Shown: in pieces, positions 63,849-64,000 of the stretch
Layout of the letters: the number at the start of each line of letters is the position of its first letter
Numbering within the stretch: the first letter of the stretch is position 1
Assembly: GCA_037962975.1 (NCBI GenBank)
Contig: CM075671.1
Coordinates: 158,399,501 to 158,463,500, forward strand
Origin: Clitoria ternatea
Taxonomy: Eukaryota > Streptophyta > Magnoliopsida > Fabales > Fabaceae
Direction of reading: 5' to 3'
Length of the DNA stretch: 64,000 nt
Made by a program: the position numbers and the translations under genes
Notes under the pieces: model-generated
Seen by the model: the letters and a program-made list of their open reading frames with translations, nothing else
Database searches by the model: none
What the model was told of the DNA's origin: nothing

Positions 63849-64000
63849 TGTTCAGACAAAGAGTTTAAGCACAGAAACCCTAAAGAATTTCTCTAGGGAT
63901 TAGGTTTATTAATTCTCAATATGTGTCACTTGAATACAATGTACGTACAACCTTTACTTTTATATCTAGACTACAGAGTGGGCCTTTGGCCCATTAGATT
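63849..64000 (-). repeat. Start of the right LTR (5' LTR) of the Tat-type element, runs off the window
   Basis: TGTTCAGACAAAGAGTTTAAGC matches 51481 onward. I count about six differences in 152 bp, including the hairpin GGGCCTTTGGCCC against GGGCCTTCGGCCC. Confidence 0.9.

Larger units (their letters stand above)
51481..64000 (-). mobile_element. Tat-type Ty3/gypsy element with antisense gene and tandem repeats (right end off window)
   Basis: The same LTR start is found at 51481 and 63849 (TGTTCA...AAAGAGTTTAAGCACAG, about 150 bp with few changes), giving an element of at least 12.5 kb. On the minus strand: gag (63768 to 61650, interrupted by a solo LTR), protease, RT, RNase H with an extra RNase H-like domain, and integrase ending near 57880. 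Between pol and the left (3') LTR lie a minisatellite and a plus-strand gene. Large size, a long 3' untranslated zone with tandem repeats and an antisense ORF are known of Tat-lineage elements. Confidence 0.9.

Overview
The window reads as nuclear DNA of a flowering plant: gene-free, methylation-decayed heterochromatin made of nested transposable elements. Evidence for a plant: plant-specific retrotransposon lineages (Tekay chromovirus, Athila, Tat, SIRE-like copia), a TNP2-type CACTA transposon with DUF4218/DUF4216-like parts, a Stowaway-type MITE, a 5S-rRNA-bearing LTR, and a patch of chloroplast DNA. A eudicot, perhaps a legume, is my guess from general sequence flavour only. I see no host gene I would call intact. 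Almost every coding region is broken, mostly by in-frame stops of the C-to-T kind (CAG/CAA/CGA to TAG/TAA/TGA).

Layout. (1) 1-13462: a Tekay-type Ty3/gypsy element arranged as partial internal region - LTR - full internal region - LTR, i.e. two element bodies sharing one 3.08-kb LTR; its left end is off the window. (2) 13463-20637: the right-hand part of a CACTA (En/Spm) DNA transposon with a TNP2 gene, a second multi-exon gene and subterminal repeats; its left end is missing because the Tekay array abuts it. (3) 20638-28934: an Athila-type element on the minus strand, cut in its reverse transcriptase by the CACTA end, and split in gag by (4) 22905-25856, a mosaic of at least seven non-adjacent chloroplast pieces (atpB, ycf2 twice, rps11-rpl36, ycf1, rrn16 in two opposite halves, rrn23). 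(5) About 28935-34543: a decayed SIRE-like Ty1/copia element on the plus strand. (6) 34544-39083: LTR pieces and a short, apparently non-coding minus-strand gypsy element. (7) 39084-47920: a complete but internally deleted minus-strand Tekay-type element with two LTRs; a Stowaway-type MITE sits in only one of them. (8) 47921-51480: AT-rich DNA I could not assign. (9) 51481-64000: a large Tat-type gypsy element on the minus strand with an antisense accessory gene (plus a decayed tandem copy of it), a roughly 96-bp minisatellite between that gene and pol, and a solo LTR carrying a 5S rRNA-like pol III promoter inserted in gag; its right LTR runs off the window.

The most unusual signal is structural rather than coding. 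The LTRs carry arrays of miniature hairpins. In the first Tekay LTR about ten hairpins have different stems but the same three-base loop (GGG or GAG). In the second Tekay-type LTR four hairpins have the constant loop YGACTT. Looser versions occur in the Athila LTR and the DNA upstream of the copia element. A 155-nt foldback in the CACTA leader and the 5S-bearing solo LTR are the other leads. All family names come from recognising motifs by eye; no database search was run.
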